Made by a program: the position numbers and the translations under genes. The notes below the pieces were generated by a model. It did no database searches. It was not told the DNA's origin and was given only the letters and a program-made list of their open reading frames with translations. 64,000 nucleotides of DNA from positions 1 through 64,000 of the IMG/VR virus record IMGVR_UViG_3300021959_000028; one strand, given 5' to 3'. Source of the stretch: a virus. This document shows positions 56,701 through 64,000 of the stretch, piece by piece. Within the stretch, counting starts at the first letter, position 1, and each line of letters starts with the position of its first letter.

Positions 56701-58021
56701 CAGTGGTAGCAACAACAGTTTAACACAATTAAATATTGGTGCTGCTAACAGTGTATTAACAAGCAATGGTACAGTTCCAGCGTGGAGCACAAGTTTAACA
56801 CTAGGCGGAACACTAACAGTATCAGGCGCAACAAGCGTAAATGATACTACTGCTTCAACTAGCACTACAACAGGTGCTCTAAAAGTTGCAGGCGGCCTAG
56901 GTGTTGCAGGCGCAATATTTGCAGGAAGCATCGACGGAACAGCAATTGGCGCAAACACAGCAAGTACAGGTGCATTTACAACACTTACTGCTAGCGGTGC
57001 AGTAACATTTAATGGTACAAGCACAACTGTACAAATTAGCCCAACCGGAACTGGTACAGTAACTATTGCACCGGGTGGTACACTAACACTTGGCGCAGCT
57101 ACTAAGTCAACTGTATTAGCAGGTAATGTAAGTGCTACAGGCACACAAACTATTAATCTAAGTCCGACAAGTACTGGTACAGTGACAATTAATCCTGCTA
57201 CAGCAGGTGCAATTGACAATATGGCAATTGGTGCTACTACAAGAAGCACAGGTGCATTTACTACACTAACTGCAAACGATGTTGTAACAATTACAGATAC
57301 TACTGCAAGTACTGATGCAGATACAGGTGCTCTAACAGTAGACGGTGGTGTAGGAATTAATGGTGCTCTTAATGTAGCAAGTGCTGCAAGTATTGGCACA
57401 GGTGCAGGAGGTGATGTATTACTAGTAGGCGCCGCAGGCACTAGACTAAAGGTAAATGCTAGCGGAGGCAATGCAACATTAACATCTGAAGGAGGGGAAC
57501 TTCGTTTACGTTCTAACAATAGTGCTACAGGTGGCATTACTATTAATACTGATGGTACTACAACCTTTAATGATGCAATAGACGGTACAACTGCTACCTT
57601 TACTGGAAATGTTGAACACACTGGTCTAACAATGACCAGTGGTACAGACATTGACCAGTTAACTACAACAACTGTTAACTTAACATTGTCACAGACTTGG
57701 CAGGATACTGGCATTAATGGTGCTGATCTAGCAACAGGTAGCTACTATGTACAAGTTTATGCTAACGATGTTGGTGTAGGCGGCGGACATACTGATGTTT
57801 ATTACAGTGGTGTAATGAGTTGGTACGCAAGCACAACTAGTGAAACAACATACGATGAAATCGTACTAAACAGAGCAGGAAGCTCTGTAGGCAATGGCGC
57901 ACTTTATGTAAGACTATTACGTACATCAAGTAACCCAGATAACCTAAAACTTCAACTAGCAGGAAATACGATAAATACTGGAGCAGCGGACTATGTGTTC
58001 AAATTTAGACGCATAATTTAA
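50765..58021 (+). CDS. Very large tail-fibre/structural protein with triplicated Cys-motif domain
   Basis: A 2418-residue protein. The N-terminus (STKIVHKRSSVANRQPQAAD, then GELAINTNDGKIFLKKDD) is a standard fibre-base motif. A domain of about 150 residues is repeated three times, each with C-E/A-R-D-I/V-G followed by an IxDAxxYxLxxG(T/G)N pattern (Cys near residues 240, 388, 547). A beta-helix segment follows (IIVSGGDFYVDNPIIIPDKV, VSIVGDGIRAVVIRP). Three HGFxxGExVxY units (about 960, 1645, 1720) and a GTGTGARANITVNSGSVTNV segment lie in the second half. The C-terminus has a beta-sandwich receptor-like domain (NLTLSQTWQDTGINGADL, then YYSGVMSWYAST). It is a virion fibre or baseplate-fibre protein. 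Confidence 0.8.
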   Translation: MSTKIVHKRSSVANRQPQAADLVAGELAINTNDGKIFLKKDDNTVVDTTKQIFDQDTSVVTSDTGTGTITANVDGTQKLQISADGVTVDGPITVNSKETLFFNDADNDKYVAFQAPDTVDYSYVVKLPSNQPPNPGVLSLDGKGNAEWSRTDLFGGNRIYVSDEYGNDVNDGRTLPVKTIKRAAQLAASLGHKPDVDPGVAAYNAQRLLEDNRTYIQKETIGFIERNFVDFDSYYDSAKCERDIGYIVDAASYDLALGTNYNAVYNGIAYTRANSNYLQAYQNIQTVGAITFAKGEANTALAGSVPAQTASDAAFDEVLDILQNGTTSVADPGDGVADALTFPAATTTSTDEENAKDQLQANRDFLKAEVIAYIAANYPDLTYDSVKCARDVGYIVDALCYDIMYGGNSASVRVAESYFVGAASQLGAGQATATAAAYDYLATIVGYVITENTSWTPLNSTETQDVTGTAATATEATTADGLVQIIEDVITAGDLTGLPSVTNPVVSGETLASSFTALQTAKSTIQSDTTTYITNTYNGFTYNSATCERDVGLIIDAVVYNLILGGNNKAVAAGESYLSVTEVINNQKEETLYAIAFARDLALALIQNDTLAAQYQNLIDPVAWPQATGAGAVTTVTNLFNTVYDILDTGTSPTVVEAAFYTIPITIIVSGGDFYVDNPIIIPDKVSIVGDGIRAVVIRPLNANKDMFRVRNGAYMAGITFRDGLDASDVPSYTFNWAVAFDDPTDTSVDRIGYFGISNDKPTITLSPYVQNCSIISFLGGNGVLVDGSKVVTPNTPVNSIEAENPVVGDIPEQGKSMIANAFTMISFGGTGWVVSNDGYAQIVSCFQIFCLNGSWTQSGGYLSITNSATNFGIYALRSSGYSAGSFEFDRGIVAATGTSDGIQTFTTIGTRREPISQYVIQLHDEATDANITPNFKQATSEVSFDASTDLNTSTEQFLIAGHGFSNGEKVTYDANGNTPILGLIDQATYYVQVVSTSAFLLFNDDGLQYPVDIIAAGTGTHKFFANVEEFFVENILETHDDYQTVILPAGSYTINPGDQILADTSGFESTAYVFSYDSNTQTLIISNEFSTINEQPQKILLDATSVIQSIAGNAVNISVTSATAVAANTYFTTSFRLLSTVTNNTLQSANNALGERIKLHRPSIVNSSAHTWEFAGAGTDYNALPQNGGLGRGGVYEQYSELPGRVYSSGTNELGDFKVGDFITAENKTGNILFRTQVSVGELTVLKLSLSDIEVTEFSTDTGLGDNEPGGASNARVSTQRAVRTFIANRLGNVLDKQASSNAVPGALVQLNSSGQINQDLLPPARGVTTYNVEGYGERLNLATQIPPINVISGDNASESYEETQLELTGNVTVVAGETITQATSGATGVVKESQTENVIKLIEPLTGTFDTTNELTGSTSGALGANSVPTTVSTNTIVDNYYLKTDTTSQFLVLSYGTTYDFSGVTSITGANSGAQGTIASGPVYGVAYSLDATTLDGGTGYTPAGAELTYNDVALTGGTGTGARANITVNSGSVTNVELIAGGSGYLVGDVLSAAEADIGGTVTTAFDIEVLRADTRLFVNLTGNFIKFAATATSPEYIEDANATSVSIADQAATTTFAFDGQDQSLGGDVDYTNSTFNIAAHGFTDGEAVEYDNNGNLNIGNLVNQKTYWVKVIDSDNFEIYNNYAFTSGSKVLLGSSQTGTHNFIRYAVNVNTGTFYVAAHGFATGEVIRYAATTPPDGLEDNGYYYVGSITTNSFTLHNNRTDAVASVSGTTVGAISFGTTGTGSATLNIQNVSIVDTTNTSSTVENNWGRIAQATFDASNIVSGVMSPSRLAATGSASDKTFLRGDSAWAEAVQNIRPASASSPITVAGDFYTDSSVDYYYNSLTIDVDPVEGDLGTPSYTNRGTAAFDKTYFDVADDGSGQVTIIAGSIDAGTIDGLDSAYFTDPANLVGTLGVTKGGTGLTTYTQGDLIISGSNNSLTQLNIGAANSVLTSNGTVPAWSTSLTLGGTLTVSGATSVNDTTASTSTTTGALKVAGGLGVAGAIFAGSIDGTAIGANTASTGAFTTLTASGAVTFNGTSTTVQISPTGTGTVTIAPGGTLTLGAATKSTVLAGNVSATGTQTINLSPTSTGTVTINPATAGAIDNMAIGATTRSTGAFTTLTANDVVTITDTTASTDADTGALTVDGGVGINGALNVASAASIGTGAGGDVLLVGAAGTRLKVNASGGNATLTSEGGELRLRSNNSATGGITINTDGTTTFNDAIDGTTATFTGNVEHTGLTMTSGTDIDQLTTTTVNLTLSQTWQDTGINGADLATGSYYVQVYANDVGVGGGHTDVYYSGVMSWYASTTSETTYDEIVLNRAGSSVGNGALYVRLLRTSSNPDNLKLQLAGNTINTGAADYVFKFRRII
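57971..57978 (+). promoter_or_regulatory. Late promoter motif inside the end of the 2418-residue gene
   Basis: CGATAAATACTG is identical to the promoter context at 39712-39722 and lies 94 bp before the ATG at 58072. A second, weaker TTAAATAT occurs at 58018-58025, spanning the stop codon. Confidence 0.5.
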
Positions 58022-58071
58022 ATATGAGCATGTGGTTTGCTCCTCTGAGTTAAGAATGGGACGAGGAACAA

Positions 58072-61000
58072 ATGACATTTAAGGTTAAAGAAGGTATCCG
58101 CGTTAACGGACAAGGATTCGTTAACGACACACTTGATGTAACAGGTAATACATTAGAAATTACCGGGGGTGTAGGCTCCACTAATACTACAACAGGATCG
58201 ATAATTGTTGACGGGGGCGTCGGCATAAGTGAAAACTTAAACATCGGTGGAACATTTAGTGTAGGTAGTGGATTTTCAGTTAACGGTATTAGCGGTGACT
58301 TAACAGTTAACGGTAATTTAACAGTTAATGGTACAACTACTACAATTAATTCAACTGAAATGACAGTTGATGATATTAATATTGTATTAGGTGCAGCAGC
58401 ATCGCCTACAGATGCTAGTGCTAATTTAGGTGGTATTACTCTTAAAGGTACAACAGATAAAACTTTAGTATGGGTTGATGCTACAGACAGCTGGACTAGC
58501 TCCGAGCATTTAGATTTAGCAAATACAAAAGTATATAAAGTTGCTACTAACGAAGTATTATCAGCAGATACACTGTTTAGCGGTCAAACAACAGTTTCTT
58601 TAGCCCCAACAGGTTCCTCAATTACAGTTGGTGTAGACAATTCAGGTACACTAAATTTAAGAAATGCTACAGTTGATGTAAACTACGATTTAGACGTAGG
58701 CGGTATAACAAATCTTACTGGAAATTTAAACGTTAACACAGATAAGTTTAATGTTGTAGGTTCAAGTGGTAATACTACTATTGCAGGAACGTTAGATGTT
58801 ACTAGCACAGTTACAGGTAGTATATTAATATCAGATGTTGCTGACGGTACAGCACCTTTAACTGTAACTTCGACAACTGTTGTTTCAAATCTTAACGCAG
58901 ACTTGTTAGATGGTTTCCAAGCAAACGTTGACAATTCTACAGACACTGTTGTTGTTCGTGATGCAACTGGCGATATCTTTTTTGCAAATGCTGCATTCCA
59001 CGGATCAACAAGCGGATCAACCACTGTACAAGCTCAGGCATCAGCAAGCGGAACACTGACACTTCCTAGTGCTACAGATACGCTTGTAGGTAGAGCAACA
59101 ACTGATACCTTAACTAATAAAACATTTGATCTTGCAAACAATACACTAACAGGTACAGCAGCACAATTTAACGCAGCAGTTAGTGACGGCGCATTTAGTA
59201 CTACAAATGGTGTAGAGACCCTAACAAATAAAACTATTACAGATCCAACTATTAATGCTGGCGGTGGCGTAATTATATTACCAAATACTGCTTCTCCTGC
59301 ACAAGCAGACGAAGGTAGTATTGTATGGGATAATGATGATGACTTACTTACTGTAGGTACAGGTACCGGTCGTAAAACAATGGTTGACTTAGATAGTACA
59401 CAAACACTATCTAACAAAACATTTAACAATCCACAATTTAGCGGATTTACTCAATCAGTTGAGTTAACTGGGGATGTAACTGGAACAGGCACTATTAGTA
59501 ACTTTGGAAATCTCAGTTTAGCGGCAACTATTGCTGCAAATAGTGTTGCACTTGGAACAGATACAACTGGCAATTATATTGCTACTATTACCGGAACTGC
59601 TAATAGAATTACTGTTACCGGAAGTGGCTCAGAAAGTGCAGCGGTAACTTTAAACTTACCACAAGACATACACACAGGCGCAACTCCTACATTTGCAGGA
59701 GCAAACTTAGATAACATAAGAGTTGGTGTTACAGCAGTAAACGAAATCGATACAAGTTCAGGTAACCTAATACTTGATAGTACAGGTGGCACTGTTGAAG
59801 TTGATGATAACCTTACTGTTGCTGGAAACTTAACAGTAAATGGCACAACAACTACAGTAAACTCAACAACAGTTACCGTAGACGATAAAAATATTGAATT
59901 AGGTAGTGTTGCTACTCCAACTGATACTACAGCAAGCGGCGGTGGTATTACACTCAAGGGCGCCTCGGATAAAACAATTATTTGGACTAGTGCTTCGAAT
60001 GCGTGGACATCGAGCGAAGACCTTAATGTTGCTTCAGGAAAAGTTTACAAGGTTAACGGCACCGAAGTATTAAACGGTACTACACTAGGAAGCGGCGTAA
60101 CAAGTTCTAGTTTAACAACAGTTGGAACTATTGGCACAGGCGTATGGCAAGGTACAGTTATATCTCCAACATACGGCGGCACTGGTGTAAACAACGGAAC
60201 AAAAACTCTTACACTAGGTGGCAATTTTACACACACTGGATCACATACACTTGGATTAACAACAACAGGAAATACTAGTGTTACATTGCCAACAAGCGGA
60301 ACTTTAGCAACAACAGGAAATTTAAGTCAGTTTGCTGCAACTACAAGTTCTCAACTAGCAGGAATTATATCAGATGAAACAGGCAGCGGTGCGTTAGTAT
60401 TTTCTAATTCTCCGTCATTAACTACGCCTACTGTTGCAGTAATAAATGGTAGTACACTTTTAGACGGAACACTTACACTAAGAGGTACATCAAACGCAAA
60501 CAAAAACACAGCAAGTGTAAGAATGGACGAAAATGTTACGTCAACTAGTTCAACTACAGGTACATTAATTGTTACAGGCGGTGTAGGTATTAGTGAAAAC
60601 TTAAATGTCGCAGGTACAATTAAGTTAGATAGCACAGGCGTTGCAGATGTATTAGATTTAAATAACAATAATATTGTTGGCGTTAATAATATTAAGATTG
60701 CTGATCCTGGACCAAGTGAAGGTATACAATGGGAAGGCGGCAACAGTTGGGCTATTTACGAGTCACCGGATGATTTAACAACTAATGGAGGCGGCAACTT
60801 ACAAATTGTTCAAAATGGAACAAGAAGAGCTACATTTAAGACTAACGGTATACTAGAACTTCCAGTTTCAACTGGTACTGCACCTCTTGAAGTTGCATCA
60901 ACTACACTAGTTACTAACTTAAACGCAGACTTACTAGACGGACAACAGGGTAGTTACTACTTAAATTGGACAAACGTAACAAACAAACCAGATCCTACTA

Positions 61001-64000
61001 TTACACTAGCAGGAGATGCAACAGGTAGTGTTACACTAACAGATTTAGGCAGCGGTACATTAACTGTTACTATTGCTGACGACAGTCACAATCATACTAC
61101 CGGTAATATTGATAATTTCCAAGAAGAAGTTGAAGATATTGTCGGAGCAATGGTTAGCGGTAACACTGAATCGGGTATTAGTGTAACTTATGACGATGCA
61201 GCTACTCCAGGAAAATTAAACTTCAACGTTAATGATCCTACTATCTCACTAACAGGAGATGTTACAGGTAGTGCAACAATGACTAACTTAGGTAATGTTA
61301 GTATTGCAGCAACTATTGCTGCAAATAGTGTTGCACTTGGAACAGATACAACAGGAGATTATGTTGCAAGCGTTGCTACAGGAACAGGGTTAACAGGAGG
61401 TGCAGCAGGTTCTGAAGGTGCAGCATTAACATTAAGTTTAAGCCATTTAGGAATAGAAAGCTTAACTGATCCTAATGCTGATAGAATTCTTTTCTGGGAC
61501 GACAGTGCAGGAGCAACTGCATGGCTTACAGCAGGCACTGGATTTAGTCTTACAGGAACTACACTTGTTAACTCAGATAGAGGTAGCTCGCAAAACATCT
61601 TTAAAACTATTAGAGTACAAAATTCTGGATCAACAGATATTGCATCAATTGCTGCTGATTCAAATGCTGATACTGTAATTGTAAGAGAAGGTGGCGGCAT
61701 AGATTTGAGTGCTTCGAGCGCAGCATCTGATTTGTTAGTTATTGCTCACTCAAATACAAGTTCGCAATCAAGTGTTGATAACTCAAACGGAACAGTAATA
61801 CAAGATATAACTCTTGATACATACGGTCATATAACCGGATTAAACAGTGTAGACTTAGATTTACGCTACTTACAAGCAGAAAGCGATACTCTTGCTACAG
61901 TTACAGGAAGAGGTGCTACAACTGCAACAGCAATTAGCATTACTAATACTACTGCAAGTACAACAAACGATACAGGTGCGCTAACTGTAGACGGCGGTGT
62001 AGGCATTAACGGTGCTCTTAATATCGGTGGCAATGCTGACTTTGACGGTAACTTAGTTATTGGCGGGAACTTAACAGTAAACGGTACAACTACAACAGTC
62101 AATACAGAAACTATTAATTTAGCTGACAACATTATCGTACTTAACAGTAACGAAACAGGTACTCCAACACAAGATGGTGGTATAGAAGTTGAACGTGGAA
62201 CGCAAACAAACGCACAATTGTTCTGGGACGAAAGTGAAGATCGTTGGGTAGTTGCAGGCGCAACAAGCGGAACGCTGGCTTATACTTCAGAGATTCCAAG
62301 TGTTGGTAATGGTACAATTACTATTACTGCTGGCAGTGGACTATCAACAGGCGGGTCATTTACAGTTAACCAAAGCGGTAACACAGAGGTTACAATAGAT
62401 CACGCAGATACCTCAAGTGTTGCTAACCTAAGTAGTAACAATAGTGGTTCAACATTTATTCAAGATATTAGTTTTACATTTGACGGTTTTGGACACGTAA
62501 CTGCTGCATCAGTTGGTACAGCAAACGCACTAACAAGTCAATCAAATGATTTTGGTACTGTTACAGTAACAGATACTGACAGCGGTTACACCTGGAGCGA
62601 AACAGGTAGTGCTGTTGCAGAAAGTGTTAGCGATACACTTACAATTGTAAGCGGCGGCGCAATTGACGTTGATGTATCAGCAACTAGTGATGCAATTAGA
62701 ATTGCACACTCGGATACATCAAGTGCTGGCAACCTAAGCAGCGACAATGCCAACGGTACTGTAATCCAAGACATCAGCTTTACATACGATACATATGGAC
62801 ACGTTACAGCGTCAAGTGTTGCAACAGTTAATTTAGATGGTCGCTACTATACAGAAACAGAATCAGATAGTCTATTTGTTAGTCTAGCTGGTGACACAAT
62901 GACCGGTAACTTAACAATATCCAAAACAGGACCATTACTAAGGTTAGTTGACACTAACACAACAACATCAGAGTTTCCTGGTATAGAATTTGACACCAAC
63001 AACAATCAAGGTATTAAACTATATCACGACGAATTTGATTCTAACTTACCAGTTGCTGGCTATGGATTAGTAGTTGGGCCAAGTGCAGCTAACGCACAAT
63101 TCGGAGTTACTGGTACATTATCATTTAACGTGTTAGGCGAAATGTACGCAGGAGGTACCGGGTTAAGTGGTTTGAATAAAGTTTATCACGCAGGTAACGT
63201 AAGCCAAGGTACTGGCATGGCAGTTACTGCTAACAACACTGGATTAACTATTGCTCACGCAGATACATCAAGTGTTAATAACCTAAGCAGCAATAACAGC
63301 GGCAACACATTTATTCAAGACATTAGTTTAACCTTTGATACCTTCGGTCACGTTACTGGTGCATCAGTAGCAACAGGAACACCAAGTGGTTTCTCAACAA
63401 CTGCATTTAGTACACTAACTGTAACAGACACCGACAGTGGGTACAGTTGGAGTGAAACAGGAAGCGCAGTTGCAGATTCAACTGCTGATACTGCAACATT
63501 TGTAAGCGGTGCTGGTATTGATATAGACGTTGACGCAACAAACGATGCTATTAGAATAAGAAATACAGATTTAGGTAGTAGTCAGAATATCTTTAAAAAC
63601 TTTGCTGTTTCTGGACAGAGTACTGTTACTGCTGATAGTAACAATGATACACTAACACTGATTGCTGGCGCAAACGTTACTATTACTACTAACGCTACAA
63701 ATGACAGCATCACTATTGCTGCAACACCTGATGGTGGTAACACTACACCAACATTACAACAGGTCACTACAGAAGGCAACAGTACAGCAGATGCTATTAT
63801 TATTACTAATACAACAGCGTCAACTAGCACTACTACTGGTGCGTTACGTGTGTCAGGCGGTGTTGGTATTCAAGGTGCATTAAACGCTACAACTAAAAGC
63901 TTTGATATTGATCACCCAACTAAACTGGGCAAGCGTCTACGTTACGGATCGCTTGAAGGACCGGAATTTGGTGTTTATGTAAGAGGTCGTTTAACTGCTG
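58072..64000 (+). CDS. Giant modular tail-fibre protein, partial (runs off right edge)
   Basis: Open from ATG 58072 (MTFKVKEGIRVNGQGF; ACGAGGAAC ribosome-binding site) to the window end, at least 1976 residues. It contains two NGTTTT(V/I)NST...VDD(I/K)NI blocks (about 85-165 and 585-660). LTNKT/LSNKT repeats, two SVALGTDTTG blocks, and four repeats of the type HADTSS...IQDIS..FD.FGHVT (61744-63357) follow. The visible end, near KSFDIDHPTKLGKRLRYGSL and EGPEFGVYVRGR, is a C-terminal module shared by many marine phage fibres and often placed before an intramolecular chaperone or tip. I infer a long trimeric host-binding fibre; the end of the gene is not in the window. Confidence 0.82.
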   Translation, partial: MTFKVKEGIRVNGQGFVNDTLDVTGNTLEITGGVGSTNTTTGSIIVDGGVGISENLNIGGTFSVGSGFSVNGISGDLTVNGNLTVNGTTTTINSTEMTVDDINIVLGAAASPTDASANLGGITLKGTTDKTLVWVDATDSWTSSEHLDLANTKVYKVATNEVLSADTLFSGQTTVSLAPTGSSITVGVDNSGTLNLRNATVDVNYDLDVGGITNLTGNLNVNTDKFNVVGSSGNTTIAGTLDVTSTVTGSILISDVADGTAPLTVTSTTVVSNLNADLLDGFQANVDNSTDTVVVRDATGDIFFANAAFHGSTSGSTTVQAQASASGTLTLPSATDTLVGRATTDTLTNKTFDLANNTLTGTAAQFNAAVSDGAFSTTNGVETLTNKTITDPTINAGGGVIILPNTASPAQADEGSIVWDNDDDLLTVGTGTGRKTMVDLDSTQTLSNKTFNNPQFSGFTQSVELTGDVTGTGTISNFGNLSLAATIAANSVALGTDTTGNYIATITGTANRITVTGSGSESAAVTLNLPQDIHTGATPTFAGANLDNIRVGVTAVNEIDTSSGNLILDSTGGTVEVDDNLTVAGNLTVNGTTTTVNSTTVTVDDKNIELGSVATPTDTTASGGGITLKGASDKTIIWTSASNAWTSSEDLNVASGKVYKVNGTEVLNGTTLGSGVTSSSLTTVGTIGTGVWQGTVISPTYGGTGVNNGTKTLTLGGNFTHTGSHTLGLTTTGNTSVTLPTSGTLATTGNLSQFAATTSSQLAGIISDETGSGALVFSNSPSLTTPTVAVINGSTLLDGTLTLRGTSNANKNTASVRMDENVTSTSSTTGTLIVTGGVGISENLNVAGTIKLDSTGVADVLDLNNNNIVGVNNIKIADPGPSEGIQWEGGNSWAIYESPDDLTTNGGGNLQIVQNGTRRATFKTNGILELPVSTGTAPLEVASTTLVTNLNADLLDGQQGSYYLNWTNVTNKPDPTITLAGDATGSVTLTDLGSGTLTVTIADDSHNHTTGNIDNFQEEVEDIVGAMVSGNTESGISVTYDDAATPGKLNFNVNDPTISLTGDVTGSATMTNLGNVSIAATIAANSVALGTDTTGDYVASVATGTGLTGGAAGSEGAALTLSLSHLGIESLTDPNADRILFWDDSAGATAWLTAGTGFSLTGTTLVNSDRGSSQNIFKTIRVQNSGSTDIASIAADSNADTVIVREGGGIDLSASSAASDLLVIAHSNTSSQSSVDNSNGTVIQDITLDTYGHITGLNSVDLDLRYLQAESDTLATVTGRGATTATAISITNTTASTTNDTGALTVDGGVGINGALNIGGNADFDGNLVIGGNLTVNGTTTTVNTETINLADNIIVLNSNETGTPTQDGGIEVERGTQTNAQLFWDESEDRWVVAGATSGTLAYTSEIPSVGNGTITITAGSGLSTGGSFTVNQSGNTEVTIDHADTSSVANLSSNNSGSTFIQDISFTFDGFGHVTAASVGTANALTSQSNDFGTVTVTDTDSGYTWSETGSAVAESVSDTLTIVSGGAIDVDVSATSDAIRIAHSDTSSAGNLSSDNANGTVIQDISFTYDTYGHVTASSVATVNLDGRYYTETESDSLFVSLAGDTMTGNLTISKTGPLLRLVDTNTTTSEFPGIEFDTNNNQGIKLYHDEFDSNLPVAGYGLVVGPSAANAQFGVTGTLSFNVLGEMYAGGTGLSGLNKVYHAGNVSQGTGMAVTANNTGLTIAHADTSSVNNLSSNNSGNTFIQDISLTFDTFGHVTGASVATGTPSGFSTTAFSTLTVTDTDSGYSWSETGSAVADSTADTATFVSGAGIDIDVDATNDAIRIRNTDLGSSQNIFKNFAVSGQSTVTADSNNDTLTLIAGANVTITTNATNDSITIAATPDGGNTTPTLQQVTTEGNSTADAIIITNTTASTSTTTGALRVSGGVGIQGALNATTKSFDIDHPTKLGKRLRYGSLEGPEFGVYVRGRLTA
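59524..61352 (+). repeat. 44-bp perfect direct repeat within the giant fibre gene
   Basis: 59524-59567 and 61309-61352 are identical over 44 bp and encode ATIAANSVALGTDTT. A diverged copy lies in the fibre gene at 46208 (near 49628). Confidence 0.85.
61744..63357 (+). repeat. Four-fold FGHVT-type fibre repeat
   Basis: Units of about 32 codons start near 61747, 62401, 62707 and 63256. Each encodes H(A/S)(D/N)TSS, then N(G/S), IQDI, and a (Y/F)GH(V/I)T end. The last three are closest to one another. Confidence 0.8.

Noticed and set aside
56548-57714. Minus-strand frame of 388 codons opposite the 2418-residue fibre gene
   Set aside because: Val/Pro/Ala-rich composition is the reverse complement of Thr/Gly/Asn fibre repeats. 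Many similar shadows occur along all fibre genes.

Overview
The window is 64 kb of an AT-rich genome of a contractile-tailed phage related to T4 (a marine T4-like myovirus of the cyanophage/pelagiphage type). The evidence is the ordered set of recognisable T4 homologues: baseplate gp6, gp25, gp5, gp53, gp48; late sigma factor gp55; recombination nuclease gp47/gp46; hub protein gp26; portal gp20, prohead protease gp21, scaffold gp22 and major capsid gp23. These are followed by a very long run of structural/fibre genes with the repeat modules common in marine T4-like phages. No host gene, tRNA, integrase, IS element or CRISPR array was seen. The host cannot be read from this window, and no photosynthesis gene is present.

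Layout. (1) 1-18877, minus strand: a tightly overlapping late baseplate operon. In transcription order it is gp48, gp53, a hub protein with a C-terminal M15-type peptidase, a low-complexity protein, gp5 with a lysozyme-like C-terminus, gp25, gp6, and a giant protein in the gp7 position that runs off the left edge. (2) 18904-23862, plus strand: gp55, gp47, an SDR-like protein, gp46, a small basic protein and a GIY-YIG-like protein, behind a consensus sigma70-type promoter that overlaps a late-type motif. (3) 23863-24400: more than 500 bp without a gene, holding several hairpins and ending in a terminator-like hairpin. (4) 24405-26380, plus: two translationally coupled unknown proteins that may be prohead internal proteins. 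(5) 26377-27464, minus: gp26 and a small hub-assembly protein. (6) 27543-36746, plus: tape-measure-like protein, gp20, a gp67-like protein, an acidic prohead core protein, gp21, gp22, gp23. (7) 36768-37101: an isolated terminator-promoter-RNA-terminator cassette encoding a probable non-coding RNA of about 250 nt directly after the major capsid gene. (8) 37210-64000, plus: structural and fibre genes, including proteins of 1549, 1507, 2418 and at least 1976 residues that share modules with one another.

Regulation. A late-promoter-like motif ATAAATAC (variants TTAAATAC, ATAAATAT) lies just upstream of many structural genes on both strands, close to the T4 late promoter TATAAATA read by gp55. Sigma70-like promoters with TTGACA boxes occur only upstream of gp55/gp47 and of the small RNA. 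The early operon supplies the late sigma factor and the recombination nuclease, which in T4 couple replication to late transcription. The late genes build the baseplate, tail, head and fibres.

The most novel candidates are the RNA cassette after gp23, the structured segment after the GIY-YIG gene, the SDR-like gene between gp47 and gp46, the two different peptidoglycan-hydrolase domains in one baseplate, and the internal-protein candidates with LxE processing sites. All calls rest on reading the sequence and on remembered family features; no database search was run.
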